A DNA stretch of 64,000 nt from Desulforamulus reducens MI-1 (lineage in GTDB: Bacteria > Bacillota > Desulfotomaculia > Desulfotomaculales > Desulfotomaculaceae): assembly GCF_000016165.1 (NCBI RefSeq), contig NC_009253.1, positions 2,080,332 through 2,144,331 on the forward strand. The letters run 5' to 3'. Both the position numbers and the translations under genes were made by a program. The notes under the pieces were generated by a model. That model had not been told where the DNA came from and searched no databases. It saw nothing but the letters and a program-made list of their open reading frames with translations. This document shows, in pieces, positions 43,635-54,017 of the stretch. The number at the start of each line of letters is the position of its first letter. Positions within the stretch are counted from its first letter, which is position 1.

Positions 43635-45917
43635 TTACTCTTGTTTATTTTCTTTAAAAGTTTGTATGTATTGTTCCATGGTCATTAAAATGGTCCTTGG
43701 TTTACTACCCTCATAACCCCCTACAATGCCTTTTTTCTCCATTATGTCAATTAACCTCGCTGCCCTCGCATACCCAATATGGAGTCGACGCTGTAACATG
43801 GAGATTGATGCATGACCAGTTTCTATTAAAATGCGAACAGCCTCAGGTAAAAGATCATCTTCAACCTCTGCCTCTTGTTTTGCCTTTGGGTCTTCTTTAA
43901 CCACCGTATCATCATAGATAGGTTCAGATTGCTTTTTCAAAAAAGAGACGACATCCTCCACTTCCCTATCAGACAAAAAGGCTCCCTGTACCCTTATTGG
44001 TTTTGAAGCACCCACCGGAAAGTACAACATATCACCCTTACCCAATAGCTTCTCTGCCCCTGCCATATCAAGAATGGTTCTTGAATCCACCTGGGATGAC
44101 ACTGCAAAGGAAATTCTGGAAGGAATGTTTGCTTTTATCAAACCGGTAATGACATCCACTGACGGACGTTGTGTGGCTACAACTAGATGAATGCCAGCAG
44201 CCCGAGCCATTTGTGCTAAACGACATATGGCATCTTCTACATCAGCCGGAGCAACCATCATTAAGTCAGCCAACTCATCAATAATTACTACCATTAAAGG
44301 TAAGCGATTCTGACCAGTACCGGGTTCGTTTTCACTAAACAGGTTGTTATACATGGTGATATTACGAACCCCAGCCTTGGCAAACAACTCATATCGCTTT
44401 TCCATCTCCCGGACGGCCCATCGTAGTGTGGTGGCAGCCTTCTTAGGATTGGTTACAACCGGAGAAACCAGATGAGGTATACCGTTATAGGTGGCTAGTT
44501 CAACCATCTTCGGATCTATCATGAGAAATTTGACTTCATCTGGTGTGGCTTTAAAGAGAATGCTGGAAATCAGCGTGTTAATACAAACACTTTTTCCCGC
44601 CCCGGTCGCACCGGCAATTAGCAGGTGCGGCATTTTTGTCAAATCAGCCATTATCGGCGTCCCTGCTATATCCTTGCCCAGAGCCACCGTTAAGCTGGAA
44701 CTTGCATTACTAAATTCTTTTGCTTCCAGTAAGTCTCTAATATGAACCATGGAAATTTCTTTATTGGGAACCTCAATTCCCACCGCTGCTTTACCAGGTA
44801 TGGGTGCTTCTATACGGACATCCGGTGCAGCCATAGATAAAGCAATGTCATCGGCCAAGCCAACAATTCGACTTACTTTTACACCAGCAGGAGGCTGTAT
44901 TTCATAACGAGTGATGGCTGGACCACGGGACACCTGTGTAACCTTAGCCTTGATCCCAAAGCTTTCTAAGGTCTCTTCCAGTTTAGCAATATTATCAGTG
45001 ATATCCTTTGCACTGGAGATATTTTTACTTGCCTTCATAGGACGAGACAGTATGCTTAATGGTGGTAGATTAAATGAGCTCATATCATTCAAAGATAACT
45101 GACTATAGGTGATATCGGCTTCATCCCTTTCTGGTTCTAAGGGAGACGCTTGTTCTAAAACAGTAGTTTTGGGTCTTTTATTAATAACAAAATTAAGGGG
45201 ACCTGTTTTTTCTTTATTATTCATATCCTCTTTATTTTGATCAACAACCGGAAAGTCAATCTCATCCTGAGAACCATTAATAATGACTGGCGTAATTGTT
45301 CTTTCCTTAGGTTTTTCTGACTCCATACTTTCCTCAACTTCTGTAAACAAAAAATCATTTAACCTTTTCCCGGTGTGTTCAACACATTCCTTGGCCTTAA
45401 AGGTTGTTTTCTGAGCAAGCACTGCCATAGAAATATTGGTCATCAGTAAAAGGGATACGATAAATCCCGAAGTTAATAGAATATAAGTACCTGCTTTTCC
45501 GAAGGATTGTATTAACAAAAAGGCCAGCATTGAGCCAATAAGCCCACCACCAGTACCAGCTGTAGCCGCATCGGTAATTCCCATTAAAATTTCTATAAAG
45601 GTACCTTTTATGGGACTAAAAAGACTTAAAGATGTTAGGATGAGAAAAAATAATAGTATTGCTCCATAGGCTTTAATATTCACTGGGGTACGCCTTCGGT
45701 CTATGATAAGCTTTATACCAAAAAAGCCAAAGAGAAACATCAAAGCGACCCCTCCACAGGTACCAAAGAGACCCTTTAATACGCGTCCCACAAAACCCCC
45801 GATTGCCCCCAAGGGTGTATTGGCAAAACTAATCAGTCCTAGCACAGCAATTGATATTAAACCTATGCCAAAGATTTCATATTTTAAATCATTCTTTAAT
45901 TTCTTTAATAAATCCAA
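43635..45917 (-). CDS. DNA translocase FtsK/SpoIIIE
   Basis: A 760-aa DNA pump with four N-terminal spans (about 15-165), a low-complexity linker (about 180-330), a motor domain and a winged-helix gamma domain (about 700-755, IRILIETGHASISMLQRRLHIGYARAARLID). Walker A is IAGATGAGKSVCINTL, Walker B VVIIDELADLMM. It moves chromosome DNA through the division or sporulation septum. The start is TTG 45917 because GGAGGTG lies 7 nt upstream. A further upstream frame lacks a ribosome site. Confidence 0.94.
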   Translation of the reverse strand: MDLLKKLKNDLKYEIFGIGLISIAVLGLISFANTPLGAIGGFVGRVLKGLFGTCGGVALMFLFGFFGIKLIIDRRRTPVNIKAYGAILLFFLILTSLSLFSPIKGTFIEILMGITDAATAGTGGGLIGSMLAFLLIQSFGKAGTYILLTSGFIVSLLLMTNISMAVLAQKTTFKAKECVEHTGKRLNDFLFTEVEESMESEKPKERTITPVIINGSQDEIDFPVVDQNKEDMNNKEKTGPLNFVINKRPKTTVLEQASPLEPERDEADITYSQLSLNDMSSFNLPPLSILSRPMKASKNISSAKDITDNIAKLEETLESFGIKAKVTQVSRGPAITRYEIQPPAGVKVSRIVGLADDIALSMAAPDVRIEAPIPGKAAVGIEVPNKEISMVHIRDLLEAKEFSNASSSLTVALGKDIAGTPIMADLTKMPHLLIAGATGAGKSVCINTLISSILFKATPDEVKFLMIDPKMVELATYNGIPHLVSPVVTNPKKAATTLRWAVREMEKRYELFAKAGVRNITMYNNLFSENEPGTGQNRLPLMVVIIDELADLMMVAPADVEDAICRLAQMARAAGIHLVVATQRPSVDVITGLIKANIPSRISFAVSSQVDSRTILDMAGAEKLLGKGDMLYFPVGASKPIRVQGAFLSDREVEDVVSFLKKQSEPIYDDTVVKEDPKAKQEAEVEDDLLPEAVRILIETGHASISMLQRRLHIGYARAARLIDIMEKKGIVGGYEGSKPRTILMTMEQYIQTFKENKQE

Positions 45918-46075
45918 GGCGTGGCACCTCCAAGTAATATATACTACAGAAATTTCCAAAACCCTTTTATCCTTGCAATAAGAGAATTTCCCGAATAAAG
46001 AAAAGGATACCAAAACATATTAACATATGAAATATCTTTTAATCTACCTTTAGTAAAGAAAGGAGGGTTCACCCC

Positions 46076-46288
46076 ATGCCCCATACAAAGGGAAAAACAA
46101 CGGCTCGGGAATTGCTTGACTTAGAAAGTCATTTGATGCTAGAAACCAACATGGTTGGGCAATTTAATCATTTTGCTCAGGAGGCTAGCAATCCCCAGCT
46201 ACAACAAATTTGCCAGAACATTGCACGTAGCCGCATGGATTGTTTTCAACGATTAGTACAGCACACCAATATTGGAAATATCCAATAA
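46076..46288 (+). CDS. Small helical protein, spore-coat cluster
   Basis: A 70-aa helical protein with a clear ribosome site (AAGGAGGG). The segments SHLMLETNMVGQFNHFAQEASN and RMDCFQRLVQHTN resemble half of a four-helix ferritin-like/CotF bundle. It is followed 17 bp later by the CotF-like gene on the same strand, so the two may form a coat protein pair. Confidence 0.65.
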   Translation: MPHTKGKTTARELLDLESHLMLETNMVGQFNHFAQEASNPQLQQICQNIARSRMDCFQRLVQHTNIGNIQ

Positions 46289-46305
46289 CTGAAAGGAGGT
46301 TTATC

Positions 46306-46752
46306 ATGCAAGGAGACCAAGTTACCGATAAAAACCTGTGTTTAGCTATGCTTAACCAATTAAAATGGGATGCTTCTTGTTTAACATCTAAAATTCTGGA
46401 GTGCTCCGATGCACAGCTTCGCCAGGATTATATTAACATCCTGAACAGAACCTTTGAAGAACAAGTACAGGTATATAACTTTGCCAATCAGCAGGGCTGG
46501 CATAAGCCTATGATGGCTGAACAAAATATGGTTACTCAAGTACAGAGCGGTGCACAAAAAATGCTGAATGAGCAACAACAAAGTATGGCTACCCAGCACC
46601 AACAAGCACAATATCAGGCCATCCAAAATCAACCAAACATGCTGAATAACAACCAAGGAGTGGGTTATCAAACCTACGCACAGCCCTATTACAACCCACA
46701 ACAGTATCCATACAATTATGGCGAGACTCAGCAGCAGTTCTTTCCAAGGTAA
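46306..46752 (+). CDS. CotF-like spore coat protein
   Basis: A 148-aa protein. The first ~75 residues form a short CotF-type bundle (DQVTDKNLCLAMLNQLKWDA, LRQDYINILNRTFEEQ, FANQQGWHKPM), where the ANQQGWYxP-like motif is typical. The rest is Gln/Asn/Tyr-rich (QQQSMATQHQQAQYQ, YYNPQQYPYNYG), as in coat proteins that cross-link. GGAGG lies 8 nt before ATG 46306. It is assembled in the spore coat. Confidence 0.82.
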   Translation: MQGDQVTDKNLCLAMLNQLKWDASCLTSKILECSDAQLRQDYINILNRTFEEQVQVYNFANQQGWHKPMMAEQNMVTQVQSGAQKMLNEQQQSMATQHQQAQYQAIQNQPNMLNNNQGVGYQTYAQPYYNPQQYPYNYGETQQQFFPR

Positions 46753-46786
46753 ACAAAATGGCACCTAATCAGGTGCCATTTTGTTT
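46751..46786. terminator. Terminator after the coat gene
   Basis: AAACAAAATGGCACCT-AATC-AGGTGCCATTTTGTTT is a perfect inverted repeat overlapping the coat gene's stop. Confidence 0.92.
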
Positions 46787-46793
46787 GCAAAAC

Positions 46794-46899
46794 ATTAGCT
46801 TACGCCATACCCTATAGGGCACAAGAGCCTTTAGGCGACAGCGTAAGCCTTAATTGCCCTTATACAAGTCGGAAAGTTTTATACTTTCTGATTTGCTAA
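46794..46899 (+). repeat. Dispersed structured repeat, copy C
   Basis: It has the full set: TTAGCTTACGCCATACCCTATAGGG, GCCTTTAGGC, GCGTAAGCCTTAATTGCCC and the hairpin AAGTCGGAAAG / CTTTCTGATTTG. It lies between two terminators downstream of the coat gene. Confidence 0.88.
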
Positions 46900-46902
46900 A
46901 GA

Positions 46903-46935
46903 AAGCCCCTCCTTTTCCTTTTAGGAGGGGCTTAT
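46903..46935. terminator. Terminator facing ylzJ
   Basis: AAGCCCCTCC and GGAGGGGCTT pair across an 11-nt loop. It terminates either direction and is the nearest one after ylzJ on the minus strand. Confidence 0.8.
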
Positions 46936-47005
46936 TCGAGCATATCAAAAAGCATAGCATTTTCCTATGCATAGTTAAACTAGCTCTCGTGAAGTTTCGT
47001 TTTTT

Positions 47006-47215
47006 CTAAGTGGTTACCAAACCAGGATAAACGTCCTTACGTAAAAAGTGGGTCGGATCCGTACTATTAATCCTTACCACTCGTCTTTGACCTGTTTCAA
47101 TCTTTTCCAACAAAACCGGTATTCCTGCCACTTCGGATGCCTCATAAGCTGCATAGGTATTATTATTGAAACCTTCTAATACATATTCTAAGGGGAGTGA
47201 TGTCCATAAAATCAT
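47006..47215 (-). CDS. ylzJ: YlzJ-like protein
   Basis: A 69-aa protein starting [17 protein letters not shown], the hallmark of YlzJ, and continuing with [29 protein letters not shown]. The start ATG overlaps the tepA stop by 4 bp (ATGA), and the two genes are adjacent in other spore-formers. The function is unknown. Confidence 0.85.
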   Translation of the reverse strand: MILWTSLPLEYVLEGFNNNTYAAYEASEVAGIPVLLEKIETGQRRVVRINSTDPTHFLRKDVYPGLVTT

Positions 47216-48042
47216 TGCAACTGACACCTCTCCTTACCTTTCTGCTCCTCAATTAATTCCTTTAGTTTACACATAGCTTGACCAACACCACCAACAGCAT
47301 CGATTAACCCGGTTTCCACAGCATCTTTACCAATAACCACTGTGCCAATATCCCTGGCAAGTTCTCCGGTCTTAAACATTAATTGTCTAAATTTTTCTTC
47401 TGTTACTCTTGAATGTTCGGTTACAAATCGGATAACTCTGTCCTGCATTTTATCCAGATAATCATAGGTTTGAGGTACGCCTATGACTAACCCATTGAGC
47501 CTGATTGGATGGATTGTCATAGATGCGGTAGGCGCAATGTAACTATATTTACTTGATACAGCAATGGGTACGCCTATGCTATGTCCTCCTCCCAACACCA
47601 AAGTTACGGTAGGTTTTGTCATTGTTGCAACAACTTCTGCAATGGCTAAACCTGCTTCCACATCTCCACCCACTGTATTAAGAACCAATAATACGCCTTC
47701 AACATTATCATCTTGTTCAATTCCTACCAACTGAGGTATGATATGTTCATATTTTGTAGTTTTATTTTGGGCGGGCAACATAATATGTCCTTCAATCTGA
47801 CCCACTATTGTGACACAATGAATATTGCTTTTTATATTTTCCGGGATTGTAGGCGTTCCCAATTCTTTAATGTTTTCCAAAGTTCCTTTAGCTTGTCCTG
47901 TTACACGCTTGGGCGTGCCAGGAACTCCAGGGGCCGCAGGATTTGGTTGGGGCATAGGTGGGATACCGGGAGGCTGCAGGGGATTCGGATTGAAGGGGAC
48001 TTGTCCGGGATTATCAGCAGTATAACTTGGTCTCATTACCAT
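47212..48042 (-). CDS. tepA: Translocation-enhancing ClpP-like protease TepA
   Basis: A 276-aa ClpP-fold peptidase. A Pro/Gly-rich N-terminal extension (about 10-45) precedes the ClpP-like core with [16 protein letters not shown], the nucleophile Ser in [12 protein letters not shown] and a His in [11 protein letters not shown]. The family degrades signal-peptide or spore proteins. The ATG at 48042 is chosen for spacing from GAGGAG. Repeat copy E lies in the gap upstream of it. Confidence 0.87.
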   Translation of the reverse strand: MVMRPSYTADNPGQVPFNPNPLQPPGIPPMPQPNPAAPGVPGTPKRVTGQAKGTLENIKELGTPTIPENIKSNIHCVTIVGQIEGHIMLPAQNKTTKYEHIIPQLVGIEQDDNVEGVLLVLNTVGGDVEAGLAIAEVVATMTKPTVTLVLGGGHSIGVPIAVSSKYSYIAPTASMTIHPIRLNGLVIGVPQTYDYLDKMQDRVIRFVTEHSRVTEEKFRQLMFKTGELARDIGTVVIGKDAVETGLIDAVGGVGQAMCKLKELIEEQKGKERCQLQ

Positions 48043-48173
48043 TAAAAGAGTCACTCCTCTTGTTTTTCTAGTACCTTGGTACTAGTATGCTTGCATATTC
48101 TCTGTAAAATGTATGGTTATGTTAAATTTGGAGAAGTTTTTTATACATTTTTTATTCCTTAAGAAAGCTTGGT

Positions 48174-48250
48174 TAACAAGAACTTTTACAACAGCCTAAG
48201 GCTCAGTTACCTTAAGCATATCGGGACTGTTATACTTTCCAATATACCAT
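48174..48250 (+). repeat. Dispersed structured repeat, copy E (degenerate)
   Basis: Retains CTTGGTTAAC, AGCCTAAGGCTCAGTTACC, TTAAGCATATCGG and GTTATACTTTCCAATATA of the consensus. It adjoins the rnj terminator. Confidence 0.55.
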
Positions 48251-48253
48251 AGA

Positions 48254-48290
48254 AAAAACCCCTGTCCTTTTGATGTAGGACAGGGGTTTT
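48254..48290 (-). terminator. rnj terminator
   Basis: AAAACCCCTGTCC pairs with GGACAGGGGTTTT around a 10-nt loop, directly after the rnj stop. Confidence 0.92.
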
Positions 48291-48294
48291 AACC

Positions 48295-49959
48295 TTATAC
48301 TTCCATGATGATCGGTAAGATCATTGGCCTTCTCCTAGTTCTTTCGTATAAAAACTTGCCTAAGTCATCTCTAACTTGAGACTTAATTGCTGCCCATTCC
48401 GAAATTCCACGGGTACAACATTTATCTAAGGCTAGTTTAACCTTATTTTTTGCTTCTTCCATCAGAATTTCCGATTCGCGAACATAGACAAATCCCCTCG
48501 AAACAATGTCAGGTCCTGCTAGAACCTTATTGTTTTGTTTATCCATGGTTACAACCACGATTAAAATACCATCCTGCGATAATTGCTTTCTATCTCGCAA
48601 AACAATATTTCCAACATCCCCAACGCCTAGCCCGTCCACAAGAATTTTTCCCGAAGTCACTCTTCCTGCCATTCTGCCATACCTACGGGAAAACTCAAAG
48701 ACCTGGCCATTTTCGCCCACAAAAATATTTTCTCCAGGGATTCCAAGTTCACGGGCCAACTCCGCATGCTTCTTCAGCATTCTATATTCTCCATGAACAG
48801 GTATAAAGAATTTAGGGCGAACTAAATTAAGCATTAACTTTAATTCTTCTTGACTGGGGTGACCAGAAACATGAATCCCGGAAACAGCTTCATAAATTAC
48901 CTTAGCACCCAACTTAAAAAGTTGATCAATAATCCGAGCAACTAATTTCTCATTGCCGGGTATCGGGGTAGCAGAGATGATGACAGTATCTCCCGGCATA
49001 ATATCAACTTGCCGATGGTCATTCATAGCAATTCGGGTTAATGCAGACATAGGTTCACCTTGACTGCCTGTGGTAATAAGGACAACCTTATTTTTGGGCA
49101 GTCTAGCGGCTTCATCTAATTCGATTAAAGTACCCTCCGGTATATGAATGTATCCCAATTCACTGGCTACTTGCATGACATTTACCATACTTCGTCCCAC
49201 TACTGCCACATGACGGTCATACTTATGGGCAACTGAAATTGCCTGCTGAAGTCGGTGGACGTTGGATGCAAAGGTTGCAATAATGATTCTTTCCTGGGCA
49301 TGCCTGAAGGTTTCGTCAAAGGTATTACCAACCACCCTCTCAGACATGGTATAGCCCGGCCGCTCAACATTGGTACTATCCGACATCATTACTAATACAC
49401 CCTTTTCTCCCAGAGCTGCAAATCTTGGAAGATCAATGACCTCGCCATCTACCGGTGTTTGGTCAATTTTAAAATCTCCTGTATGCAACAATGTCCCCAC
49501 AGGTGTATGAATAGCAATGGCCATTGCATCCGGTATACTATGAGACACTCTGATAAATTCAATCCTGAAAGGCCCTATATGAATGGTATCTCTTGGTTTT
49601 ACCGTATGCAATTTCACCTGATCCAACAAATTATGTTCCTTTAATTTTCCTTGTACTAGCCCTAGGGCCAGCTTAGACCCATATACAGGAACATTGATTT
49701 GTCGTAAAACATATGGTAGCGCACCTATGTGGTCCTCGTGACCATGTGTAAGCAAAATACCCAAAACCTGTTCCTTATGCTCCAATAGGTAAGTAATATC
49801 CGGGATTACAATATCTATACCCAGCATTTCCTCTTCTGGAAACATTAAACCACAGTCAATAAGTACAATATTTTCCCCAAATCTCACCGCAGTCATATTT
49901 TTACCGATCTCGCCTAATCCCCCCAAAGGAATTACAGCTAATTTTGGTTCTTTAGCCAA
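48295..49959 (-). CDS. Ribonuclease J
   Basis: A 554-aa metallo-beta-lactamase/beta-CASP RNase with endo- and 5'-exonuclease activity in rRNA and mRNA processing. The metal motif is LTHGHEDHIGALPYV, with HTGDFKIDQTPVDG and SGHPSQEELK. The start PLGGLGEIGKNM is typical of RNase J. RNase J1 versus J2 is not decided by sequence reading. It precedes the spoVF-type operon in opposite order to its transcription, as in B. subtilis (ymfA/rnjB). Confidence 0.95.
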   Translation of the reverse strand: MAKEPKLAVIPLGGLGEIGKNMTAVRFGENIVLIDCGLMFPEEEMLGIDIVIPDITYLLEHKEQVLGILLTHGHEDHIGALPYVLRQINVPVYGSKLALGLVQGKLKEHNLLDQVKLHTVKPRDTIHIGPFRIEFIRVSHSIPDAMAIAIHTPVGTLLHTGDFKIDQTPVDGEVIDLPRFAALGEKGVLVMMSDSTNVERPGYTMSERVVGNTFDETFRHAQERIIIATFASNVHRLQQAISVAHKYDRHVAVVGRSMVNVMQVASELGYIHIPEGTLIELDEAARLPKNKVVLITTGSQGEPMSALTRIAMNDHRQVDIMPGDTVIISATPIPGNEKLVARIIDQLFKLGAKVIYEAVSGIHVSGHPSQEELKLMLNLVRPKFFIPVHGEYRMLKKHAELARELGIPGENIFVGENGQVFEFSRRYGRMAGRVTSGKILVDGLGVGDVGNIVLRDRKQLSQDGILIVVVTMDKQNNKVLAGPDIVSRGFVYVRESEILMEEAKNKVKLALDKCCTRGISEWAAIKSQVRDDLGKFLYERTRRRPMILPIIMEV

Positions 49960-50160
49960 AACCGCACCTCCTAAAATATATCTAGTGTCAATTAAAATTG
50001 CTACAAATAAAGTAATTTTACGGTGAGAAACTAGGAGAAGGCGGGGAAATATGTGATTTTATACTGACGTGGAAAACCGTTCCTTAACACCTACGCAATA
50101 AATTATACTCAAATTAATCCCTAACGGCAATATAATTACCCGTAAGTGCCAAAATAATAC

Positions 50161-50190
50161 AAAAGGATACACAAAAAGTGTATCCTTTAT
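50161..50190 (-). terminator. dapA operon terminator
   Basis: AAAGGATACAC-AAAAA-GTGTATCCTTT follows the dapA stop and ends the dpaA-dapA operon. Confidence 0.9.
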
Positions 50191-50192
50191 TC

Positions 50193-51083
50193 TTACAATA
50201 AATGGAGGTTATTCATAATATTTTTTACAGTTTCGATTTCCTTGGCCGTCGCCTCAACTAAGGGTAATCTCACACCACCTACCGCAAGCCCCTTTAGGTT
50301 TAAGGCTGCTTTGACCGGAACTGGATTGGATGTTATAAACAACCCCTTAAAGATCGGGAAAAGTTCTTTATGGAGATTAGCCGCAAGGGTTGTATTCCCA
50401 GAAGTAAAGGCATCAATCATCTCCTGTATTTGCTTACCGGCAATATGAGCCGCCACACTAACAATCCCCTTGCATCCTAAGGACAGCATTGGTAGTGTCA
50501 AAGAGTCATCTCCGCTAAAGATGATAAAATCCTCAGGTAGGATGCGACGTAATTCAGATACCTGATTGATATCCCCAGCCGCTTCTTTAATGGCCACAAT
50601 GTTTGGTACATCCTTGGCCAGTCTTTCCACTGTGGCGGGCAAAACATTAATTCCAGTCCGCCCCGGAATATTGTAAAGCATTACTGGCAAGCTGGTACAT
50701 TCAGCGATAGTGCGAAAATGCTGATAGAGTCCTTCCTGGGATGGTTTGTTGTAATAGGGAGCCACCAGCATAACTCCATCACAACCAACCTTTTCAGCTT
50801 CTTTGGTTAGGATAATACTGCTGGCGGTATCATAACTTCCGGTCCCAGCAATAACCGTTGCCTGCCCTCCAACTTCTTCTACCACTGCTTTAAATAATTG
50901 AATCTTTTCATCCTTGTTCAGGGTAGGAGATTCTCCAGTGGTTCCACTAACAACCAAACCATCTGAACCATTTTCCACCAGATATCTGCTTAGTTTTTTA
51001 GCCTGGGTATAATTCACGGACATATCTGGATGAAAAGGTGTCACCATGGCCGTAATAACCCTGCCAAAATCCACTGTTGACAT
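50193..51083 (-). CDS. dapA: 4-Hydroxy-tetrahydrodipicolinate synthase
   Basis: A 296-aa enzyme condensing pyruvate with aspartate semialdehyde. It has [23 protein letters not shown], and the Schiff-base lysine in [11 protein letters not shown]. Its product feeds diaminopimelate/lysine and, in the mother cell, dipicolinic acid. It is the last gene of the dpaA-dpaB-asd-dapG-dapA operon, the same order as the B. subtilis spoVF operon. Confidence 0.97.
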   Translation of the reverse strand: MSTVDFGRVITAMVTPFHPDMSVNYTQAKKLSRYLVENGSDGLVVSGTTGESPTLNKDEKIQLFKAVVEEVGGQATVIAGTGSYDTASSIILTKEAEKVGCDGVMLVAPYYNKPSQEGLYQHFRTIAECTSLPVMLYNIPGRTGINVLPATVERLAKDVPNIVAIKEAAGDINQVSELRRILPEDFIIFSGDDSLTLPMLSLGCKGIVSVAAHIAGKQIQEMIDAFTSGNTTLAANLHKELFPIFKGLFITSNPVPVKAALNLKGLAVGGVRLPLVEATAKEIETVKNIMNNLHLL

Positions 51084-51108
51084 TGACTTTCACATCCCCT
51101 CAATAACC

Positions 51109-52335
51109 TTATTCCCTTTGACCTAACTTAAACTTTCGATGCAAGGCACGTATGGCTTTCTTCATGTTTTCCTTTTCAACTAAGACCCAGATTGTTGTAT
51201 GGGAGTCGGAGGACTGCAGTATTTCAACCCCTTCTTCTGTCAATGCCTGAATAATGCTGGCCATAACACCAGGAACCCCCGTCATCCCTGCGCCAACCGT
51301 AGATACTTTGGCACAATTTGGTTTCACTTGCGGAAAAACACTTAGATTTTCCAATACATCAACAGCCTTCTTTGCAACTTCATCCTTCACTGTTAACATT
51401 ATTAACTCTGGACTGACATTAATAAAATCTATACTGATATCTGCTAAGGCCAGTGCCCGGAATATTCGCAATGCTGGATCTTCCACTGCAATATCCTTGG
51501 CAATTATTTTTAACTGTGTAACCCCTGCAATATGGGTAACACCACATGCCAATCGATCCCTTGTAATATCTATGGTTCCATAAACTCCATGATGACTGGT
51601 CACCAGGGTTCCTGGGGAATCCAAAAAGGTAGATCGAACACGAAGAGGGATATTTTTTTGCATTGCTATTTCCACTGCCCTAGGGTGAATAACCTTTGCT
51701 CCTTCATGGGCCAGCTGGCATATTTCATTATAAGTTACTGAATCTAAAATCCTTGCGTCCTCCACAATCCGGGGGTCCGCTGTCATAATACCTTCCACAT
51801 CTGTATAGATATCAATATACTCTGCATTGAGGGCTACTCCCAATGCAGATGCTGTGGTATCACTGCCACCGCGGCCTAGGGTCGTTATGTCGCCACCTTG
51901 ACAGATGCCTTGAAACCCTGTTACTATAACAATTTTCCCTTGTTCCACATGCTTAATAACATTTTGAGGCTCAACTCGAATAATCCGTGCATCATTGAAA
52001 TTATCATCTGTTATGATACCCGCTTGAGCCCCTGTTAATAAAACTGCCTGATGTCCCATGCGCTGGAGTGTATTAGCCATTGCTACCCCAGATATAATCT
52101 CACCACAGGACATTAACATATCCATTTCTCTGGGTGGAATGTCACGGTTTATGGATAATGCAAAATTGAGTAACGTATCTGTGGCATAGGGTTCACCCGC
52201 TCGACCAATGGCAGATACCACAACAACCGGTGAAAACCCCTCATCTACAGCAGCAATAATTTTGTTTGCTACTAGCTCCCTAAGTTCCTGGGTAACCAGA
52301 GAAGTTCCACCAAATTTTTGGATAATAAAACGCAT
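51109..52335 (-). CDS. dapG: Aspartate kinase
   Basis: A 408-aa kinase with FIIQKFGGTSL, the GGSDTTAS loop and two C-terminal ACT domains (about 265-400, e.g. ILQSSDSHTTIWVLVEKE). It phosphorylates aspartate, the first step to lysine and dipicolinate. The ACT domains allow feedback control by amino acids. The symbol follows its place in the spoVF-type operon. It is immediately followed by dapA and preceded by asd with a 2-bp gap. Confidence 0.96.
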   Translation of the reverse strand: MRFIIQKFGGTSLVTQELRELVANKIIAAVDEGFSPVVVVSAIGRAGEPYATDTLLNFALSINRDIPPREMDMLMSCGEIISGVAMANTLQRMGHQAVLLTGAQAGIITDDNFNDARIIRVEPQNVIKHVEQGKIVIVTGFQGICQGGDITTLGRGGSDTTASALGVALNAEYIDIYTDVEGIMTADPRIVEDARILDSVTYNEICQLAHEGAKVIHPRAVEIAMQKNIPLRVRSTFLDSPGTLVTSHHGVYGTIDITRDRLACGVTHIAGVTQLKIIAKDIAVEDPALRIFRALALADISIDFINVSPELIMLTVKDEVAKKAVDVLENLSVFPQVKPNCAKVSTVGAGMTGVPGVMASIIQALTEEGVEILQSSDSHTTIWVLVEKENMKKAIRALHRKFKLGQRE

Positions 52336-52337
52336 AT

Positions 52338-53360
52338 TTACTCCTTCTTCATTAAGCTGTCATATTTTAGCACTAATTCAGCAATTTGAACGGCGTTGGT
52401 GGCCGCACCCTTGCGAATCTGGTCACCCACCACCCAAAGATTCAGACCCTTATCAATGGTATTGTCTTCACGAATACGTCCTACAAACACTTCATCACGG
52501 TCTGATGTAAACAGAGGCATAGGATAAACCTTATTGGTCACATCATCCTGAACAATGATCCCAGGTGCATTGGCCAATATTTCTCTGGCCTGGTCAGCTG
52601 TAATTTTTTCTTCTGTTTCGATATTAATGGACTCCGAGTGGCTACGGTAAATTGGTACCCGAACAGTGGTAGCAGTGATTTTAATATTGTCATCATGCAT
52701 AATTTTTTGTGTTTCTTTAACCATTTTCCACTCTTCTTTGGTGTAATCCATTTCTTGAAATACATCAATATGTGGAATTAGATTAAAGGCAATCTGATGT
52801 GCAAATTTATTAGGAGGATATTCCCTTCCGTCAAGGGTTGCTTTCACCTGTTCAGTTAATTCTTCAATTCCCTCCTTACCAGCTCCAGATACAGCTTGAT
52901 AAGTTGATACAACAACCCGCTTAATGCCAGCAGCATCATGAAGGGGTTTTAAAGCAACTACCATAATAATGGTAGAACAGTTGGGATTGGCGATGATTCC
53001 TTTGTGTTTTTTAACATCCTCCGGGTTTACTTCCGGCACCACCAAAGGAACCTCGGGATCCATTCGATAATTACTACTGTTATCAATAACTACGCAACCA
53101 CGTTCAACCGCTGCTTTCCCAAACTCTAAACTTGCTTTTCCACCAGCAAACAAAGCTACATCCATCCCGTTAAAGGAATCGGGGGTGGTTTCTTCAACCA
53201 GATACTTATGACCTTGGAACTCTATTTCAGTCCCTGCAGAGCGGGAAGTGGCACAAAGTCTTAACTTATTAATAGGAAAATTGCGCTCTTTTAATATATT
53301 TAAAATTTCTTTCCCTACTGCTCCAGTAGCACCAACAATAACTAGATTAACTGTATTCAA
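52338..53360 (-). CDS. asd: Aspartate-semialdehyde dehydrogenase
   Basis: A 340-aa enzyme reducing aspartyl phosphate. The N-terminal Rossmann motif is VGATGAVGKEIL, the catalytic Cys is in NPNCSTI, and the substrate-binding QAVSGAGKEG and RVPIYRSHSES are present. It sits in the operon between dpaB and dapG. Confidence 0.97.
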   Translation of the reverse strand: MNTVNLVIVGATGAVGKEILNILKERNFPINKLRLCATSRSAGTEIEFQGHKYLVEETTPDSFNGMDVALFAGGKASLEFGKAAVERGCVVIDNSSNYRMDPEVPLVVPEVNPEDVKKHKGIIANPNCSTIIMVVALKPLHDAAGIKRVVVSTYQAVSGAGKEGIEELTEQVKATLDGREYPPNKFAHQIAFNLIPHIDVFQEMDYTKEEWKMVKETQKIMHDDNIKITATTVRVPIYRSHSESINIETEEKITADQAREILANAPGIIVQDDVTNKVYPMPLFTSDRDEVFVGRIREDNTIDKGLNLWVVGDQIRKGAATNAVQIAELVLKYDSLMKKE

Positions 53361-53409
53361 ACAAGTTTCCCCTCCTTGAAGATCCTTAGATACCCCCGAC
53401 CGGCTTCTG

Positions 53410-53994
53410 CTAGTGTTGAACTAGCACGGGCTGTATTTGTTTTCCCTGCAGTGCCTGTTCAATGGTATCGATAATAAGATCGATTCTGTATTTTAAGGAA
53501 TTTGGTTTTCCGGCAGGACTATCCTGACCAAATGGTACCATATATATGTTCTTGGTGTTAATAAGCAATCCCAGATTTTTTGCGTTGATACCCAATCCAT
53601 CATTGGTGGATATGCCAAGGATAACTGGTTTCTGATTACGCAAATGTGCTTTCGCAGCCATTAGTACCGGTGTATCCGTGATACCATTGGCTAATTTGGC
53701 CATTGTATTCCCTGTACAGGGAGCTATTATAACAATGTCCACTAGTTTTTGGGGTCCCACAGGTTCAGCACCGGTAATGGTATTGATTGGTTCCTTACCA
53801 GTTATGTCGGCTAACATATCCCGCCATTTTTTAGCTGTGCCAAAACGGGTATCTATGGTATCAACAGCAATACTAACAATGGGATAAACTTCTGCACCTT
53901 CATTTACTATTTCTTGGATTTTGGGCATTATTTCATCTAAACAGCAATGAGATCCTGTAAGAGCAAAACCAACGCGAAGTCCTTTTAAACGCAT
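53410..53994 (-). CDS. dpaB: Dipicolinate synthase subunit B
   Basis: A 194-aa flavoprotein-fold protein (SpoVFB). It has VGFALTGSHCCLDEI, IAPCTGNTMAKLANGITDTP and AKAHLRNQKPVILG, very close to the family pattern. With DpaA it makes dipicolinic acid in the mother cell. The ATG at 53994 follows GGAGGTG. Confidence 0.97.
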   Translation of the reverse strand: MRLKGLRVGFALTGSHCCLDEIMPKIQEIVNEGAEVYPIVSIAVDTIDTRFGTAKKWRDMLADITGKEPINTITGAEPVGPQKLVDIVIIAPCTGNTMAKLANGITDTPVLMAAKAHLRNQKPVILGISTNDGLGINAKNLGLLINTKNIYMVPFGQDSPAGKPNSLKYRIDLIIDTIEQALQGKQIQPVLVQH

Positions 53995-54017
53995 ATTCCG
54001 CACCTCCGTAAGCCTTT